Source: Gossypium raimondii
Lineage: Eukaryota; Streptophyta; Magnoliopsida; Malvales; Malvaceae
Direction: 5' to 3'
Assembly: GCF_025698545.1 (NCBI RefSeq)
Contig: NC_068566.1
Coordinates: forward strand, 47,347,192 to 47,411,191
DNA: 64,000 nucleotides
Under the pieces are notes generated by a model, which was not told where the DNA came from, did no database searches, and was given only the letters and a program-made list of their open reading frames with translations. Positions 33,266 to 46,281 of this stretch are shown here, piece after piece. A program made the position numbers and the translations under genes. Numbering within the stretch: the stretch's first letter is position 1; the number at the start of each line of letters is the position of its first letter.

Positions 33266-34594
33266 TTTCTATTGACTCCTCAAGTGTTAAAAGGCCCAGC
33301 CTAGGTTGAAAATGTGAGGCTTGTTATCTAAATTTCCATCTCTAGCATGACCCATAATTTTGCTTGGACCATAACAAAATGTCACGCCCAAATTTCAAAC
33401 TTATTGGTTCTTATCCGAACTCGAAAATTTGATCTAATTTTCTTAAACTTAAACTCGATTATAGTTAATTTTATTATAAAAAGCCAACAACCTAAACTGG
33501 AACCCAAAATGATCCCAACTTAAAACAACTCAAACCCAAAACAATTTGGATCAATGAAATGATTAAAACTTGAAGTGACTAGTGTAACGAGGCTAACTTT
33601 AGTCTCGCAATCTGTATGGTCTTAAGTGATTTTTAGCTTCAAATATGCCTGAGTCGGTCTAACTCTTAAAAATTGAGAATTTACAATGGGAATTCTCCGA
33701 GGAATCAAAAATAAAGCAGAAGTAACTCAAAAACAAAAGAGCAATGAAAAACAAAAAAGCCACAAGAAAGCAAAAACATGCCAAATGTTTGAGTAAATGC
33801 TCTCAATAGTATTAAATTACTATAAAAGATTATAACTGGGTGATTACAAATTAGGAGCATGCCTCTTGTTATAGTTGAGTTCCCTCAAATCCAACGGTAG
33901 AACTTATTTTACATCGATGATCAAGATTAAAGTCACTCTATAATTGAGATTATTAAGGGATTTACATAATCTCCTAACATTATAAAATCAATATCAGATT
34001 ACAAATTAAAAGGTAGCCCTAATTTTTCTTAAGTTTTTCGATTAGATGGACTTCTCCATAGGTTTTACGAATCGGGTCAGTTCAAGTAGGTCAATTGAGC
34101 CACATTTAATCAATTGAGCTCCATAAGATGCTCCTTTGTGTATTAGTCACGGGCTGTGATTCATGTCCCGTAACATTAAAACTTAAAATAATTCGAAATC
34201 CTAATGATCTAACTAAAAAAAAAAATCAAACCTCAAACCTAAAATCCCTTCAATTCAAAATTAACCCGAACTAAATAATCCAAAAATTTTGAAAATGGAA
34301 TTTACTATTCAATTCATTTTTACTTTTGGTGATCCAACTTTAATGCCTTTTATTTTACTTTTAGAATGTAAATAAAACATGCCCAATTACTTGATTAGTG
34401 CATGATTTTGATATAAAGCTAAACATATGGATATAACTTATTGGGAAAAAAAGATGAGCCGTAAATTATTCTTTGGTCTCATACTTTTTTTTTCTTTACA
34501 TATAAATTTACAAAATCAGAGCCCACTCTCAATATTTATAGTCGTTATTTTTTACTTATCCTTTTTTTCTTTAAATTCATATTTTATATAGAAG
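33266..34594. other. Intergenic stretch without a visible gene
   Basis: Mixed repeat-like sequence with several 'aacttaaa'-type phrases and a poly-A tract near 34216. No open frame with recognisable content and no clear element ends. Confidence 0.35.
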
Positions 34595-34834
34595 GGATAA
34601 GACAACATTTAGTCTATAAAATTGGTATTTTTTCAACTTAATCCTTGATTTTCTTTGCCCATATTAATTTTTGAACTTGACAATATTTCTCAAATTTAGG
34701 TCCATGTGATCATGTGGCACTATGATATTGAGAAAAATTGTTAAGTTCAAAAACTAATGTGAACAAAAAATAGTTTAAGGACTAAGTTGAGAAGAATTAC
34801 TAAATTTAAGGATTAAATGTTGCTTTATTTCTTA
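34595..34834. mobile_element. Palindromic MITE
   Basis: Left arm (gacaacatttagtctataaa, then ttcaacttaatccttgatttt and attaatttttgaacttgaca) and right arm (gttcaaaaactaatgtg, then aaggactaagttgagaag and ggattaaatgttgc) are imperfect reverse complements over about 95 bases. Non-coding. Confidence 0.7.
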
Positions 34835-34880
34835 CATAAACCAAAGCTTCTATCACTTTGCTTTTAATCAAAATCATTGA

Positions 34881-35016
34881 GGGTGGGTTTGGATGGGTGA
34901 TTGGGTGTGGCGCGGTGCGTTTAATTTACTTTTTGTCTCACACTATAGTAATCTCATCGCCACCGCTATTTTAACATAAACCACAGATAAACGCACCACC
35001 CATCCAAACCTATCCC
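34881..35016. mobile_element. Tourist-like MITE, copy next to the solo LTR
   Basis: A 136-base copy with ends GGGTGGGTTTGGATGGGTGA and CACCCATCCAAACCTATCCC. The inside is read in the opposite direction to the copies at 14485 and 56034 (TTTACTTTTTGTCTCACAC, CGCCACCGCTATTTT). Flanks are TGA on the left and TAG on the right, so the 3-base duplication is not intact. It ends 30 bases before the solo LTR. Confidence 0.75.
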
Positions 35017-35046
35017 TAGACTTAATTCGGTTATTAGGTTTGAATT

Positions 35047-38000
35047 TGTAACACCCTAAACTTGGCTTAAACGTTATGGCCGAATCTGGCGATGTCACAT
35101 TGTAGCACCCCTTACCCATATTTGACGCCGGAATAGGGTACAATGTATTACCAGAACACATACACTTATAAACGTATTAAAACGAGTTATAAAATTTCAT
35201 ACGGATTAAAACTTTCAAATTATTGTCTTTGAATCGCTAATTAGGGCTTACGAGGCCCAATATATACTTATTCGATCCAAGCCTTATAACTACCACCATT
35301 GTAATGTATTAAATATTCAATATCTCGTAACGATTCGCTAATCTATCCTATATACTTTCACACAGATTAATTCACAATTCACAAGTCTTATTATTTCAAA
35401 GCTTATAAGACACATGTAGATATCTATACTAACTCGTATGAGTCTCATACTCATTTATATGCTCAATAAATTAGTTAAATCATTTCAACATCGAAGAATC
35501 CACATTATGTCAGAAACAATACTAATAACAATCATAAATCTTTTCATGTTAATTCCATGTCTCATTTTTTGAACTTCAATTATCATTTCATAAATAGGTA
35601 ATTCACTAATACATCTTGTTATATACAATATCCAATTGGTGAAATCACTTAATTGAATTCAACTTCAACAATCACAATAAATCTATCACTTGAATATGAG
35701 TCCATGTAACACTTACCAACTTTGTCAAATTAGTGAACGTCTTTCGGAATTGAGTACTTATTTTCTCGATGCCATAGTACAACTATGATCTTACACGTAA
35801 TCACATAACATATACCAATGCTATAGCGCAGCTATGGTCTTACACGAAATCACATATCACTTATTGCCATGGTCCATCCATGGTATTTTCCGTCAATTCG
35901 TCTTTATCACTAAACGAAAGTACTCAACCCTGCGTTCAACTCAATTTGAACTATCATTCCAATTTATCTATCTTTCTCAACAATCATAATTCAACCATGA
36001 ATATATATATAGAATAATACATTATGTCATGCATAATACTAACAAATAATTGTTTGGTTTCAGCCATATGAATTTACAATTCAATTCATAATAACTAATT
36101 GAAATGAAACATTATGTCATTTCTAATTCAACGTTTATCAAATATAATCAGGCATATGACCAATTTATATACAAATCATTCATATATTTTATTTTCCTCC
36201 TCCTCCTCTCCATTCCACATCCTTAATGTACATAACACTCTTATAAATAACATTTTCTATAAGTTTACTATTCACTCATATGTATATTCAAAGCAGTTTA
36301 TCCGAGTTAGAGTCACTAAATTACTTTTATTTGAAGCTACAGAGCTCCAAATTAAGATCCATTAATTTTACCTAAACTATATTCACATATCTTCTTACCA
36401 TAAAAATTTCAGAATTTTTGGCTAAGCCAATAAGTACAGTTTATTCTTTAAAGTTTCCCCTGTTTCACTGCTCGATAGTTCTGACCACTCTTCATAAAAA
36501 ATAATTATCTCACTGTACAGAATTTGGATGGTACTTACGTTTATTTCACTTGAAAATAGACTCATTCAGGGTTCTAAACATATAAATTTTAGCTCGTAAT
36601 TATTTTTTTACAATTTTTAACAATTTTCCAAAGTCAGAACAGGGGATTCCAAACTCATTTTGACCCTGTCTCAATAAACTTAAAATATCTCAAAATATAT
36701 AACTTTGTTGCTTGCTCTGTTTCTTTTATGTAAAAATAGACTCATTAAGCTTTCAGTTCATACCTTATTCACTCTCTAATTTGATTTTCACCATTTTTTG
36801 GTGATTTTTCAAACGCACACAACTGTTTCTGTCCAAAACTATTTTGTTGCTAATTCTACTATTTCACAATTTCAGTTTTTCACTTTCGATCACTATTCAA
36901 TTCAATTCCACACATATATTCATCATTCAATTACACTTAGTTGTTACATGATCTCATGTATTTTCACTTAGTCAATTTTCCGTTGAACACTCGGAATATA
37001 CACGGATACGTAGAGAATTAGCACATAAGTGCCACACTGATATGTAGCCGAAGCTACCACTGAAATGTAGCCGAAGCTACCACTGATCAATAACACTGGA
37101 AATGTCCACGGGCCTGCTCACACAAGCTGTCAGGTGTCTACAACACATACTAGATCACCCAGCACCCGGGGCTCACTGTAACACTGTAACACTGGTCTTT
37201 AGTGACATGTCACTTGTATCCACTTCTATTCCTAAGTTCAACCGGGAATTTACACTTAACACTTTATTTTAAACACTTTATCACTTGAATAATTCATGAA
37301 CAATTTTCCTTCCACATTCAATATTAATTCACATATCAAATATAATTCACAATTTATAAAAATATATTGCTATTATTTACACATAACTTACTTTGGTGCA
37401 ACAATATAAAAATTTAACAATTTAGTCTTTAATCTTTTCTTTTCTCCGATCAAGGTCGATTCCACTTCTTTCTTGATCTATAATAACACATTTGACTTAT
37501 TTAATACTCACATTTATCAAAACAGTCCTTGACTCAAACTTTGGAAAAATTACAATTTTGCCCCTAAATTTTGCATATTTACACTTTTACCCCAAAGCTC
37601 GTAAATTAAACTTCATCCCTTATTCTTATGTATTATGGCATGCTGAACATTTTTCCCTTCTATGGAAACATCAAATTCCCACTCTTACACTTATGAACAT
37701 TAGGTATTTTTACCGATTATATCGTTTTACTCGTTTTCACTTAAAATCACTTAGCAAAAGTTGTTTAACATAATTTCAAGCTTTATATTCTACCATAAAA
37801 CATCAAAATAAACACATTTCACCCATGGGTATTTTTCCAAAGATAAACCCTAGGTTAAATTATTGCTAGAATAAGCTAAATCAAGTTACCGAGACTCTAA
37901 AAAACGTAAAGAACATTAAAAACGGGGCTTGAAATCACTTACTATAGAGCTTGGAAGCTTGAAAACCCTAACTATGGCTTCCCCCTTGTGAAATTCGGCC

Positions 38001-38408
38001 AAAGCTTGAAGATGGACAAATTTTTGGCTATTTTGGCCTTTTTAATTCTTTTAATTACTAAATGACCAAAATGCCCCCAACTTAAAAATATCCTATTTCA
38101 CTTATCTCATGTCCATTTTTGTCCAACAAGTTAACCAATGGTCTAATTTCCATTTAAGGACCTCTAATTTAAAATTTCATAACAATTGGACACTTTTAAC
38201 ATGTAGAACTCAACTTTTGCACTTTTTACAATTTAGTCATTTTTACTAAATTGAGTGCCCAAACGTCGAAATTTTCGAATGAAATTTTCACAAAAATCAT
38301 TCTGTGAAATCTTAGACCATAAAAATATAATAAAAATAAATTTTTTTCTCGTCGAATTTGTGGTCCCGAAACCACTGTTCCGACTAGGCCCAAAATCGGG
38401 CTGTTACA
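35047..38408. mobile_element. Solo LTR of a large Ty3/gypsy-type element
   Basis: A 3,362-base block beginning TGTAACACCC and ending GGGCTGTTACA, flanked by perfect 5-base GAATT at 35042-35046 and 38409-38413. The ends are short inverted repeats (TGTAACA/TGTTACA) as expected of an LTR. There is no internal gag-pol and no second LTR, so it is most simply a solo LTR left by recombination between two LTRs. LTRs over 3 kb are usual in the Del/Tekay chromovirus group, but the clade is inference. Several open frames inside (36114, 37492) have no domain. Orientation is not settled because both ends are TG..CA. Confidence 0.85.
37036..37200 (+). repeat. Short tandem repeats inside the solo LTR
   Basis: The phrase ATGTAGCCGAAGCTACCACTGA occurs twice in a row, and CTGTAACACTG occurs near 37186. 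In long LTRs such blocks often lie in the regulatory part. Confidence 0.7.
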
Positions 38409-38413
38409 GAATT

Positions 38414-39110
38414 AGTGTCTATTCAATTACTTTTAAGAATTCCATTGACACTTGAATAGAATTGGTGAATTTTATTTCTTTTTTAATTGACCTTTTAATT
38501 CATCCTATAAAATCAGGTGGAATCAAAACCCACTAAATTTAGGCAATTTGTTATGCTATCTCATTCTTATTTCAAATGGACTTTTTAAAGTGAAAGCAAA
38601 AAGTAAAACGAAATATGTAAAGATAGAAGTTGAACATATAATAGTCTCTTCATTACACTAATTTTCTATTATAGAAAATCCAATTTTAGAATCCATATAA
38701 CCAAATTAATTATATGGTTAAGGAAAGTTTAAAATAGTAAGAGATTCTTTCATGAATTACCAAGCAACATTGACAACACATACCAAATTGAAATATAAGT
38801 CATTTTCTAATTAATTAAAAGATTTTTGGCTCAATGGTTTTATATGTGTATATATAATATTTGCAATTTAAGACTTTAAACCGATTATATTGATTAGTAC
38901 GTATTATTTCATTCTTAAATTAATATTAAATAATTTATATTTCTTTTCATAAAAAATATTGCACTAAAAAGTTAGGCAAAAAAATGTAATCAAAATTATT
39001 ATACATTGTGAGAGCCTAGAGGTTTTACTTTATTTCCTTTTCCTTTTGAACCTTGCTAATATAGTTTGGGTAAAGAATAATAAATTTTTCACTACCATTT
39101 ACATTAAATG
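38414..39110. other. Spacer between solo LTR and copia element
   Basis: AT-rich sequence with no gene. It ends with AGTAT (39111-39115), the left target duplication of the copia element. Confidence 0.5.
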
Positions 39111-39115
39111 AGTAT

Positions 39116-39929
39116 TGTTGACACATAGTAAGGCATTGTTTTTGGTCATTGTTTCATTGTCTTACTTGTCTATTTTAAGAGTTGGCAAATTAAAGTATTG
39201 GGCTATCTATTGTGGAGTTATTTGGACAAATTAAAGTCCAAAACGTGAAGGCCAATTGAGTTGAAATTGAAGGCTTGAAGATTTGTTTCTTGCGAATTAA
39301 GTCAGGTTACTTGTGGAACAAGTTAAGTCACTTTCTATGATTGAAGACTTTCAATTACACTAAGACTATTATATATAGAAAGATTATCCTATGCTGATTT
39401 TTAGCTTTCTTTATGGAAAAGTGATTAGATTATAATTATTATGTAAACAAAACTTAAGTAGTACATAAACTTAAGTTTTGTCTAGGTTAAAGAGTACCGA
39501 GAGATTAAGAGAGCACAAATTTGTTCAAGTGAGGAACGTTTTATGTGTGCATTGTTTCTGGAAGCAATCAAGAGATTTTCTTGGATTGCAAAGCTAAGCT
39601 TTCAAAAGAGAAGCTTAGTGGGAAAGTGGTCTAATCTTAATACGACGGTAAGGTCGCTAAATTTATGAGTGTTATGGTAGTGTGAAGACTTAAATAATTG
39701 ATTGTACTGTGTGAAGACTTAAATAATTGATTGACTATGAGAGAGATAGTAGATCATTGCTCTGGACAAGGCCCCACAAACATAGATTGAGATCGAACTG
39801 TATAAACAATCTTAGTGTTTTTTATTAGTTTTGCACTTTTGGTTTTGTGGTTGAAATTCTAGCCACAGTTCCAAGCACTATTGCAACCACAGTTTTTGTT
39901 TTGCAAAGCAAGTACGCCTCGTCTCTACA
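39116..39929 (+). repeat. 5' LTR of the copia deletion derivative
   Basis: Starts TGTTGACACATAG and ends CGTCTCTACA; 814 bases. Only its last about 130 bases have a counterpart at the right end. Confidence 0.85.
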
Positions 39930-39931
39930 GT

Positions 39932-39943
39932 TGGTATCAAAGC
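39932..39943 (+). other. Primer-binding site, tRNA-iMet type
   Basis: TGGTATCAAAGC, one base different from the usual copia PBS TGGTATCAGAGC, lies two bases after the LTR end. Confidence 0.85.
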
Positions 39944-39962
39944 CTCTCACTTAACATAAATA

Positions 39963-42783
39963 GTGATTACCCTAGTTGATATACTTACTTGTAATAAAAG
40001 GATCGTCAGTCTCTCGCATCCTATGCTTGATGGAGAAAATTATGCCTACTGGAAAGCTAATATGAAAGCATTCATTAAGTCAACTAATGAACGGACATGG
40101 AAAGTTGTTTTAACTGAATGGACTCATCCCTTCACTGAAATTGGAGTAAAAACTCCCACGTTCAAGGCAACCTGGACCATTGAAGAAGAAATTACTACTA
40201 ATGTCAACTCTAAAACTCTTTATGCTATTTTCTTTGGGGTAGATGCACAGGAGTACATGAGAATTTCTAAATGTATTGAAGCCAATGAGGCCTAGAAAAT
40301 TCTAGAGACAGGTCATGAAGGGACTAATGCAGTGAAACAATCTAAGCTTCAGATGCTGACAACTAAATCTGAGGATGCAAGAAACAGAGATCATTAGAGA
40401 GGTTTATAAAACTATGTGACGTGACTAACCAAACTTTTGTATTAGGAAGTGAGTACTCAAACTCCAAGCTTGTGAGGAAGGTTCTTAGGTCATTACCTAA
40501 GAGGTTCAACATCAAAGTAACAACTATTAAGGAGGCCAGAAATATTGATGCCATTTGGATTGATGAGTTAATTGGATCCCTCCAAACCTTTGAGATTAAC
40601 ATGGAATAGGCCAAGAATGGCAAATCAAAATATGATAAGAACATTGCCTTTTCAATGGTAGAAACTATGCCCACTGAACAAAGCACTATTATAAAGGAGA
40701 TATAGGACAATTAGCTTTACTTACTTAAGGGTTCAACAAGATGGCCAAAAAACAGTTTGGAAGGAATAAATGCAATGAGTTATCCAAGGCTATCCAGAAG
40801 GGAAAATTCAATAACAAAGTTGAATTGAATAAACTTATTAAATAGAATAAACAAGGAATACAATGTTATGAGTGCCATGGTTTTGGGTATATCTAAGCAA
40901 AATGTGCTAACACCTTTAAAAAAGAATAAATGGAAAATCTCTATGTGTGACATGGAGTGATGAGGAAACCAACTTAGAATCAGAGTCTGATAATGAACAA
41001 GTACCTTTTTTGCTTTTACAACGAAGGTGGACGAACCAGATGATTCTGATTGTGAGTTAGTCGAGTGTAATGAAAAAGAGGCATCTGAGGAATTGTTGAA
41101 TGCATACAATGTCATGATAGATAAATGGAATCTTCTGGGTGAAGTTAACTTAAAGTTTTCAATTGAGAATGATTTTCTGAATAAATAAGTCCCTATACTG
41201 GTTGGACAAATAGATGTAAAAATGATAGAGCTTGATGAACAATAAAAAACAAAAACTTGAAAAATTAAGGGATGCAAGGTAGACTCTCGAACAATTCAAT
41301 TGCAGCATTGGTAAATTGAATAGGATGATAGCATCTGGAAAAATATATTAGAAGAGAGAAGGCTTAGGCTTTATAGATAAAAGGGAAGGAAGTTGTAGAA
41401 AGCCCTGGAGCATTTGTCAAAGCAAAGAAGTAACCACTTTTCTAAATAATGGTCTAAACAGGTAAAAGTTTAAGAAAAGCCTAAATGTTATAAGAAATTA
41501 ACTCCATCTATTAGAACAAGGATCATTTGTCAGTACTATTTTGTTCTAGGTCATATCAGGCCCCGTTATTTCAAGATGCTCAAAAATCTTCGATAGAATA
41601 AAACCGTGCCCACTACTTCTGATACTGTTCGGAGAAAAGGAAAAACTTGTGTGGAGAAAAAAAGATAAACATTGTTTGTTTATTGCTCACCAGTCTCTCA
41701 AAGCTTCAATTGATGATATATGGTACTTTGATAGCGATTATTTACGCGATATAATTGGTAACCTCTTATGCTTAAGTGATTTTATTGAAAGCTATGAAGG
41801 TAGTGTCACTTTTAGTAATGGGAAAAGGGGAAAGATATGTGGCAAAGGAACACTTGCAGTTAATGGGATGCCTAGTCTTACGAATGTACTATATGTTGAT
41901 AGCCTAAAAGATAACTTAGTCAGCATTAGTCAACTCTGTGATCAGGGAATGCTTGTGAATTTAAAAAAAGACAAGTGTGTGGTAACCTCAAGGTAGAATG
42001 AAAAAAATCATGGAAGGTGCTAAGACTTTTGACAACTTCTACAAAGTCCCTTTGCCTTCCACGTGCAAAAAAGGCAAGAATGTTTGATATAGAGTTGTGG
42101 CATGAGAAGTTGGAATACATTCAATATCAAGGACTACAAAGATTGGTTCGATATGATGCAGTTCGAGGCTTGCCAAAACTAGGAGGAACAATTCTTAAAG
42201 TATGTGGAGATTGCCTCAAAGGGAAGTAGCATAGAGAGTCCCACAAACTGTTGGCACATATTCAAACCACAACCCCACTTTTAGCTTTTTCACATAGATC
42301 TTTTTGGACCAATGCAAATTGAAAGTGTTGGAGGTAATAAATATGTGTTGATATGTGTAGATGATTTCTCTTATTACACTTGGGTTAGGTTCTTGAAGGA
42401 AAAATCAGACACCTTTAGAAAATTTAAGAAACTCTGCAAAAGCCTCATGATCGAGAAAGAGAGAACCATTAGAGCTATTGTTAGGATTATGAGTGATCAT
42501 GGCAAGGAGTTTGAAAATTAAGAATTTGTTGAGTTTTTTGATGAGGAAGACATTGCTCATGAATTCTCTATTGCCCAGACTCCTTAGCAAAATGGAGTGG
42601 TAGAAAGGAAAAATAAAACCATACAGGAGATGGCTCGAGTAATTTTGAACAGTACAGGAATAGCTCACAGGTTTTGTGCTGAAACAGTCTATACTACTGC
42701 CTATGTCATCAACAAAGTCCATTTAAGACCAAAGACCTGCTCAACTCTATATGAACCTAATGTTAAGTATTTTCATATATTGG
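39963..42783 (+). pseudogene. Copia gag and partial integrase, disabled
   Basis: Begins near 39963 with a gag segment (LDGENYAYWKANMKAFIKS, then TIEEEI and VDAQEYMRISKC). A TAG interrupts it near 40293. A CCHC knuckle, CYECHGFGYI then a stop then AKC, lies near 40865. A retropepsin-like reading (IDDIWYFDSDY) is near 41710; the usual catalytic Ser/Thr-Gly of DSG is Asp. Then the GAG-pre-integrase zinc motif (WHEKLEYIQYQG, CGDCLKGK) near 42090-42230. Integrase core: DLFGPMQIESVGGNKYVLICVDD, SDHGKEFEN, and (after TAG near 42586) QNGVVERKNKTIQEMAR. It ends at ETVYTTAYVINKVH before the deletion. Many frame breaks and stops. It cannot code for a working protein; RT and RNase H are absent. Confidence 0.8.
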
Positions 42784-42999
42784 GCGTAAACAATCTCGGT
42801 GTTCTTCTTTATTGTTTTCACACTTTTTGTTTTGTGGTTGAAATGTTGCCACGGTTCCAAGCATTGTTGCAACCACAATTTCTATTTTGCAAAGTAAGTA
42901 CCCATTCGTTTTTACAAGTATGATTCACTCATTAATATAATAAATAACAATAATAAATAAAGATATGGTCATAAATGACCATTACAAACAATAGCTTGA

Positions 43000-43345
43000 A
43001 ACCATCTTAAAATTACTTGGTTGATCATCTAATTTTTAAGGTGCTTTTATTTTGGTCGCTTAATTTTTTTTTTCAATTTTGTCATTGTTGTTAAAGAATG
43101 CTTTCATTTTAGTTACCAAGTATTAAATCCTTAACGACAATGCTTTCATTTTAGTCACTCAAGCATTAAATCCATAACGACTATTTTATGTGGTGTGTTC
43201 AGTTAACCGCCATTAGGATTTAATGTTTTGGTGACTAAAATGAAAGCATTCTCTAATGACAGTGACAAAATTGCAAGAATAGCTTTTAGAGGTGACCAAA
43301 ATGAAAGCGCACTAAAAATTGAGTGATCAACTGAATAGTTTACCC
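43000..43345. mobile_element. Palindromic MITE with an inner tandem duplication
   Basis: The left arm from about 43018 (ttgatcatctaatttttaag, tttattttggtcgctt, attttgtcattg) is complementary to the right arm ending near 43345 (gtgaccaaaatgaaagc, aaaattgagtgatcaa). A piece of about 50 bases (GCTTTCATTTTAGT...AATCC(A/T)TAACGAC) is doubled at about 43099-43185. The right end GTTTACCCC resembles the ends of the element at 45236. Non-coding. Confidence 0.65.
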
Positions 43346-45235
43346 CTCCTAAATACCAATTTAGTTGGTTGTAATGTTTTAAAAATTGTAAGTTCGAATG
43401 TGCTTTAACACGCAATTATTATTTTTAAAATAAAAGGAGTTTTCCAAAATCCAATATCTTGAGTGGGTTGACCCCATTTTATCAAACAATTTGCTACCTT
43501 GTTACCTCCTAAAAACATGATATATATTTTTTATTGTAGCTTGTAACATCTTTAATTTAGTTAATTAAAATTTGAGGAATTTATTGACAGTTGAGAACAA
43601 TATAAAAACGATTTTGCACATTTTATAAGAGGGAAATTACTTACTAGTACCAAATGTAAGGGCATGATGGCCTTGTCCAATTGAAATTTAATGTTCTTAA
43701 ATCCTTTCATTGGCTCTTACATAGAGTTAGTCCATGAATTCATGGGGAGGGTAAAAGGGTTTAAGATTTTTTTTATATATAAAATTGCATTATAAAAAGA
43801 AATAACACCAAAAAAATAAAACTGTGGAGACCATGTTCAATTACCCAAAAATCTAGACCACTTTTTTACATTTATCCTGTAGAAACTAACATCTTACATT
43901 AAAAAAAAGTTAAAATAAAACATAAAAAAACAAGATGAGGAAATTAAGGGATATGGTGCCAATCAACTATAAAATATATTACTTGATACATCTAACCTAA
44001 TCTAGACTTGTTTTATCAAATAATTTAGCTTAAAAAAACAGCACATTTGAGATCCCACCAACTGTCCTTTACTAACTCTCATTTTCTTAAATAAAAAATT
44101 CTCATTTTTATGTTATATATTATAAATAAATATTGATAATTTTCATTAAAATATTTCTCTCTAATAATTACAAACATACTTATATATATATATAGATTGT
44201 TCTATGTATTTATCAATTAAATTGATAAGGTTTATTAAAATTTTTATTTTAAAGGAACAAATTTTAAAATTTAATGTACAATTTAACACGTGAACTTTGA
44301 TTTGGTATAGTTACACTTAAAATTTTGATTGTGCTTCAAGCGTATACACTAAACTTTAATTTTGATTCAATCATACATATTTAAAGAAATAAATATATAA
44401 ATTTATTTTTATATCGATAAATATAATTATTTATTTATGCAATATATAAACATAAAATAATGTTATATCAATAGTGTGTTAATAATTTATAAGAATTGGA
44501 TCAAATTAAAATTCATATAAATAATTAACCATTAAAAACACTAATTTAGAATTTGATTTTATGTATTTTTATACTTTTTAATTAAATATATTTTATTTAT
44601 AAAATAATTATATTTTGAAATTAAATTAAACTTTAATCAAATTTTAAATTAGAGGAAAAACATAATTTTAGTTGTTGTAATAATAATAATACCAACTAAA
44701 TTAAGGTTTGATTGAAAATAATTTTTAGATGAATGATAATTATTTATTAATATAGATAAAAAAACTTAATGGGTAGATTTTTAGTAAATAATATTTTAAC
44801 CTTATTTGATAAATTTATTATAATTAAATTTCAAGAGGAAGGCAAAGTACTAACAACAATGTAACTAACGCGAATTAAACCGTAATCACATCTGAGACGG
44901 TAAATACCCTAATCATCAGATCAACACACGAAATAGTTGTTTGAAAATTTTTAAAGTGCAAATTTACAATATCTCTTACTAAAATTACGATAAATTTGAA
45001 TGTAATTATATTGAAAACGTATAGACCAAACGTATATTATTAATAGCAAGCCAATAATAGACTATTAATTAATTAAAAAAGCTTTTAATAACAAAAAAAG
45101 TTATTATTAAAAAATTAAAATTAAAATTAATTAGTGTTACAACATATACAAATATAAATAAATAAATAAATAATGAGTGGGCAAGCCATAAAAAGAGCCA
45201 GCCACTTAAGAACCAACAATAGTTATGACTTTTTT
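43346..45235. other. AT-rich intergenic stretch
   Basis: Strongly AT-rich, with (ta)n near 44180-44195 and (aaat)n near 45155-45170. No gene. Possibly other decayed MITEs, but I could not pair their ends. Confidence 0.4.
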
Positions 45236-45907
45236 GGGTAAACTATATAAATGGTCACCCAACTATGCTCATATTTACTCAACTTTAATAAATTTCAATT
45301 TAGACACTAAACTTTGTATTTGTTCATTTTTTGGTCGCCCATCCTTAAATTGATAACGGAAAGTCTTTTTCTAACTGACATAATAGCACATTTAGTCCTC
45401 AATATTTATAGATTCTATCAATTTGATCATAATTCTAAATAATTCAATAAAAAGATAATTATATAAATATATATGTATTGAAATAAAAAAAGATAATTAA
45501 ACATATGGTATCTTTTAAAACTTCACTTAAAAAAGTAAACTTTCACTTTCCATATATGTTATGATAATCCTCAAATCAAAAGAATTATTTTCATTAGCGC
45601 AAAATTGGAGAAGTTTTTTCTTTTTTTTAGGGTTTTACAAATTTATAAACATGGAATGCCTCTATTTTGAAAGTTGAAAGCTTTGGTTAGGAAGTTTAGG
45701 GTCAAATTGATAAAATTTGTAAACATGAAGAGTTAAATTTATTGTATTATTTAGAATTAGGATCAAATCGATAGAATATATAAGTATTGAGAACTAAATA
45801 TGTTATTATATCAGTTTAATAGTGGGTGACCAAAACAGGAACAAATGCAAAGTTTAATGCCTAAATTAAAAATTTTAAAGTTGGGCGACTATTTGTATAG
45901 TTTACCC
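45236..45907. mobile_element. MITE with GGGTAAACTAT ends
   Basis: Terminal inverted repeats GGGTAAACTATATAAATGG...CACCCAACT at left and AAGTTGGGCGACTATTTG...TATAGTTTACCC at right, about 45 bases each; total 672 bases. Flanks are T-rich (tttttt left, ttttat right), so the target duplication cannot be read. The inner part has 'ggtcgcccatcc' and 'gggtgaccaaaac' as inner inverted pieces. Non-coding. Confidence 0.75.
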
Positions 45908-46272
45908 TTTTATTTGGACCCACGCATTGACTATTTTTAATTTGTTTTGTTTTTCTGGTAATAAAATTTTATTATACATCAACAAAGCTAAAAAGTCTAT
46001 TCAACAGCACATTACCAATATATTCTATTATTCTCTCACTATCTTATCATTTTGAGGTTTTATATTCATTTCTTTTATTCTTTATAAATTAAATCATCAA
46101 TTCAATAAAAATTAAAAGGTGATTTCATTAAAAAATTTAATCTTTTATTTATATTTTGAAGATAAAATTAATTTACCTACATTTGTGATAACAAATACAA
46201 TCATAAATTACAAAATGCAAAATAAATATTTATTTTAATCTTTGATATGAAAACTAGAAAGAGAATAAGAGG
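45908..46272. other. Promoter-side stretch of the GATA gene
   Basis: AT-rich upstream sequence with no other gene; it leads to the TATA box at 46273. Confidence 0.4.
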
Positions 46273-46281
46273 TATATATAG
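46273..46281 (+). promoter_or_regulatory. Probable TATA box of the GATA gene
   Basis: TATATATAG lies 550 bases before the ATG at 46823. Transcription from here would give a long pyrimidine-rich leader, possibly with a leader intron ending at the TTGCAG near 46638-46643. The leader intron is a guess. Confidence 0.45.

Larger units (their letters stand above)
39116..42916 (+). mobile_element. Ty1/copia deletion derivative (SIRE/Maximus-like)
   Basis: Flanked by AGTAT at 39111-39115 and 42917-42921. The 5' LTR is 39116-39929 (814 bases, TGTTGACA...TCTACA). A primer-binding site TGGTATCAAAGC (tRNA-iMet type) is at 39932-39943. The interior has gag and an integrase fragment. At about 42783 the sequence jumps into the last about 134 bases of the 3' LTR (42783-42916), which match 39801-39929. 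The rest of integrase, RT, RNase H and most of the 3' LTR are missing, so an internal deletion occurred after insertion or in the parent element. Confidence 0.9.

Noticed and set aside
37036..37090. Short direct repeats that could suggest a CRISPR-like array
   Set aside because: Only two copies, no spacers of regular size, located in an LTR of a plant genome.
40780..41277. 165-codon minus-strand open frame within the copia derivative
   Set aside because: It lies opposite the decayed gag region and reads as a low-complexity Ser/Phe-rich shadow.
44401..45180. AT-rich region as a possible scaffold attachment region or origin
   Set aside because: AT-richness is general here and no specific motif supports it.
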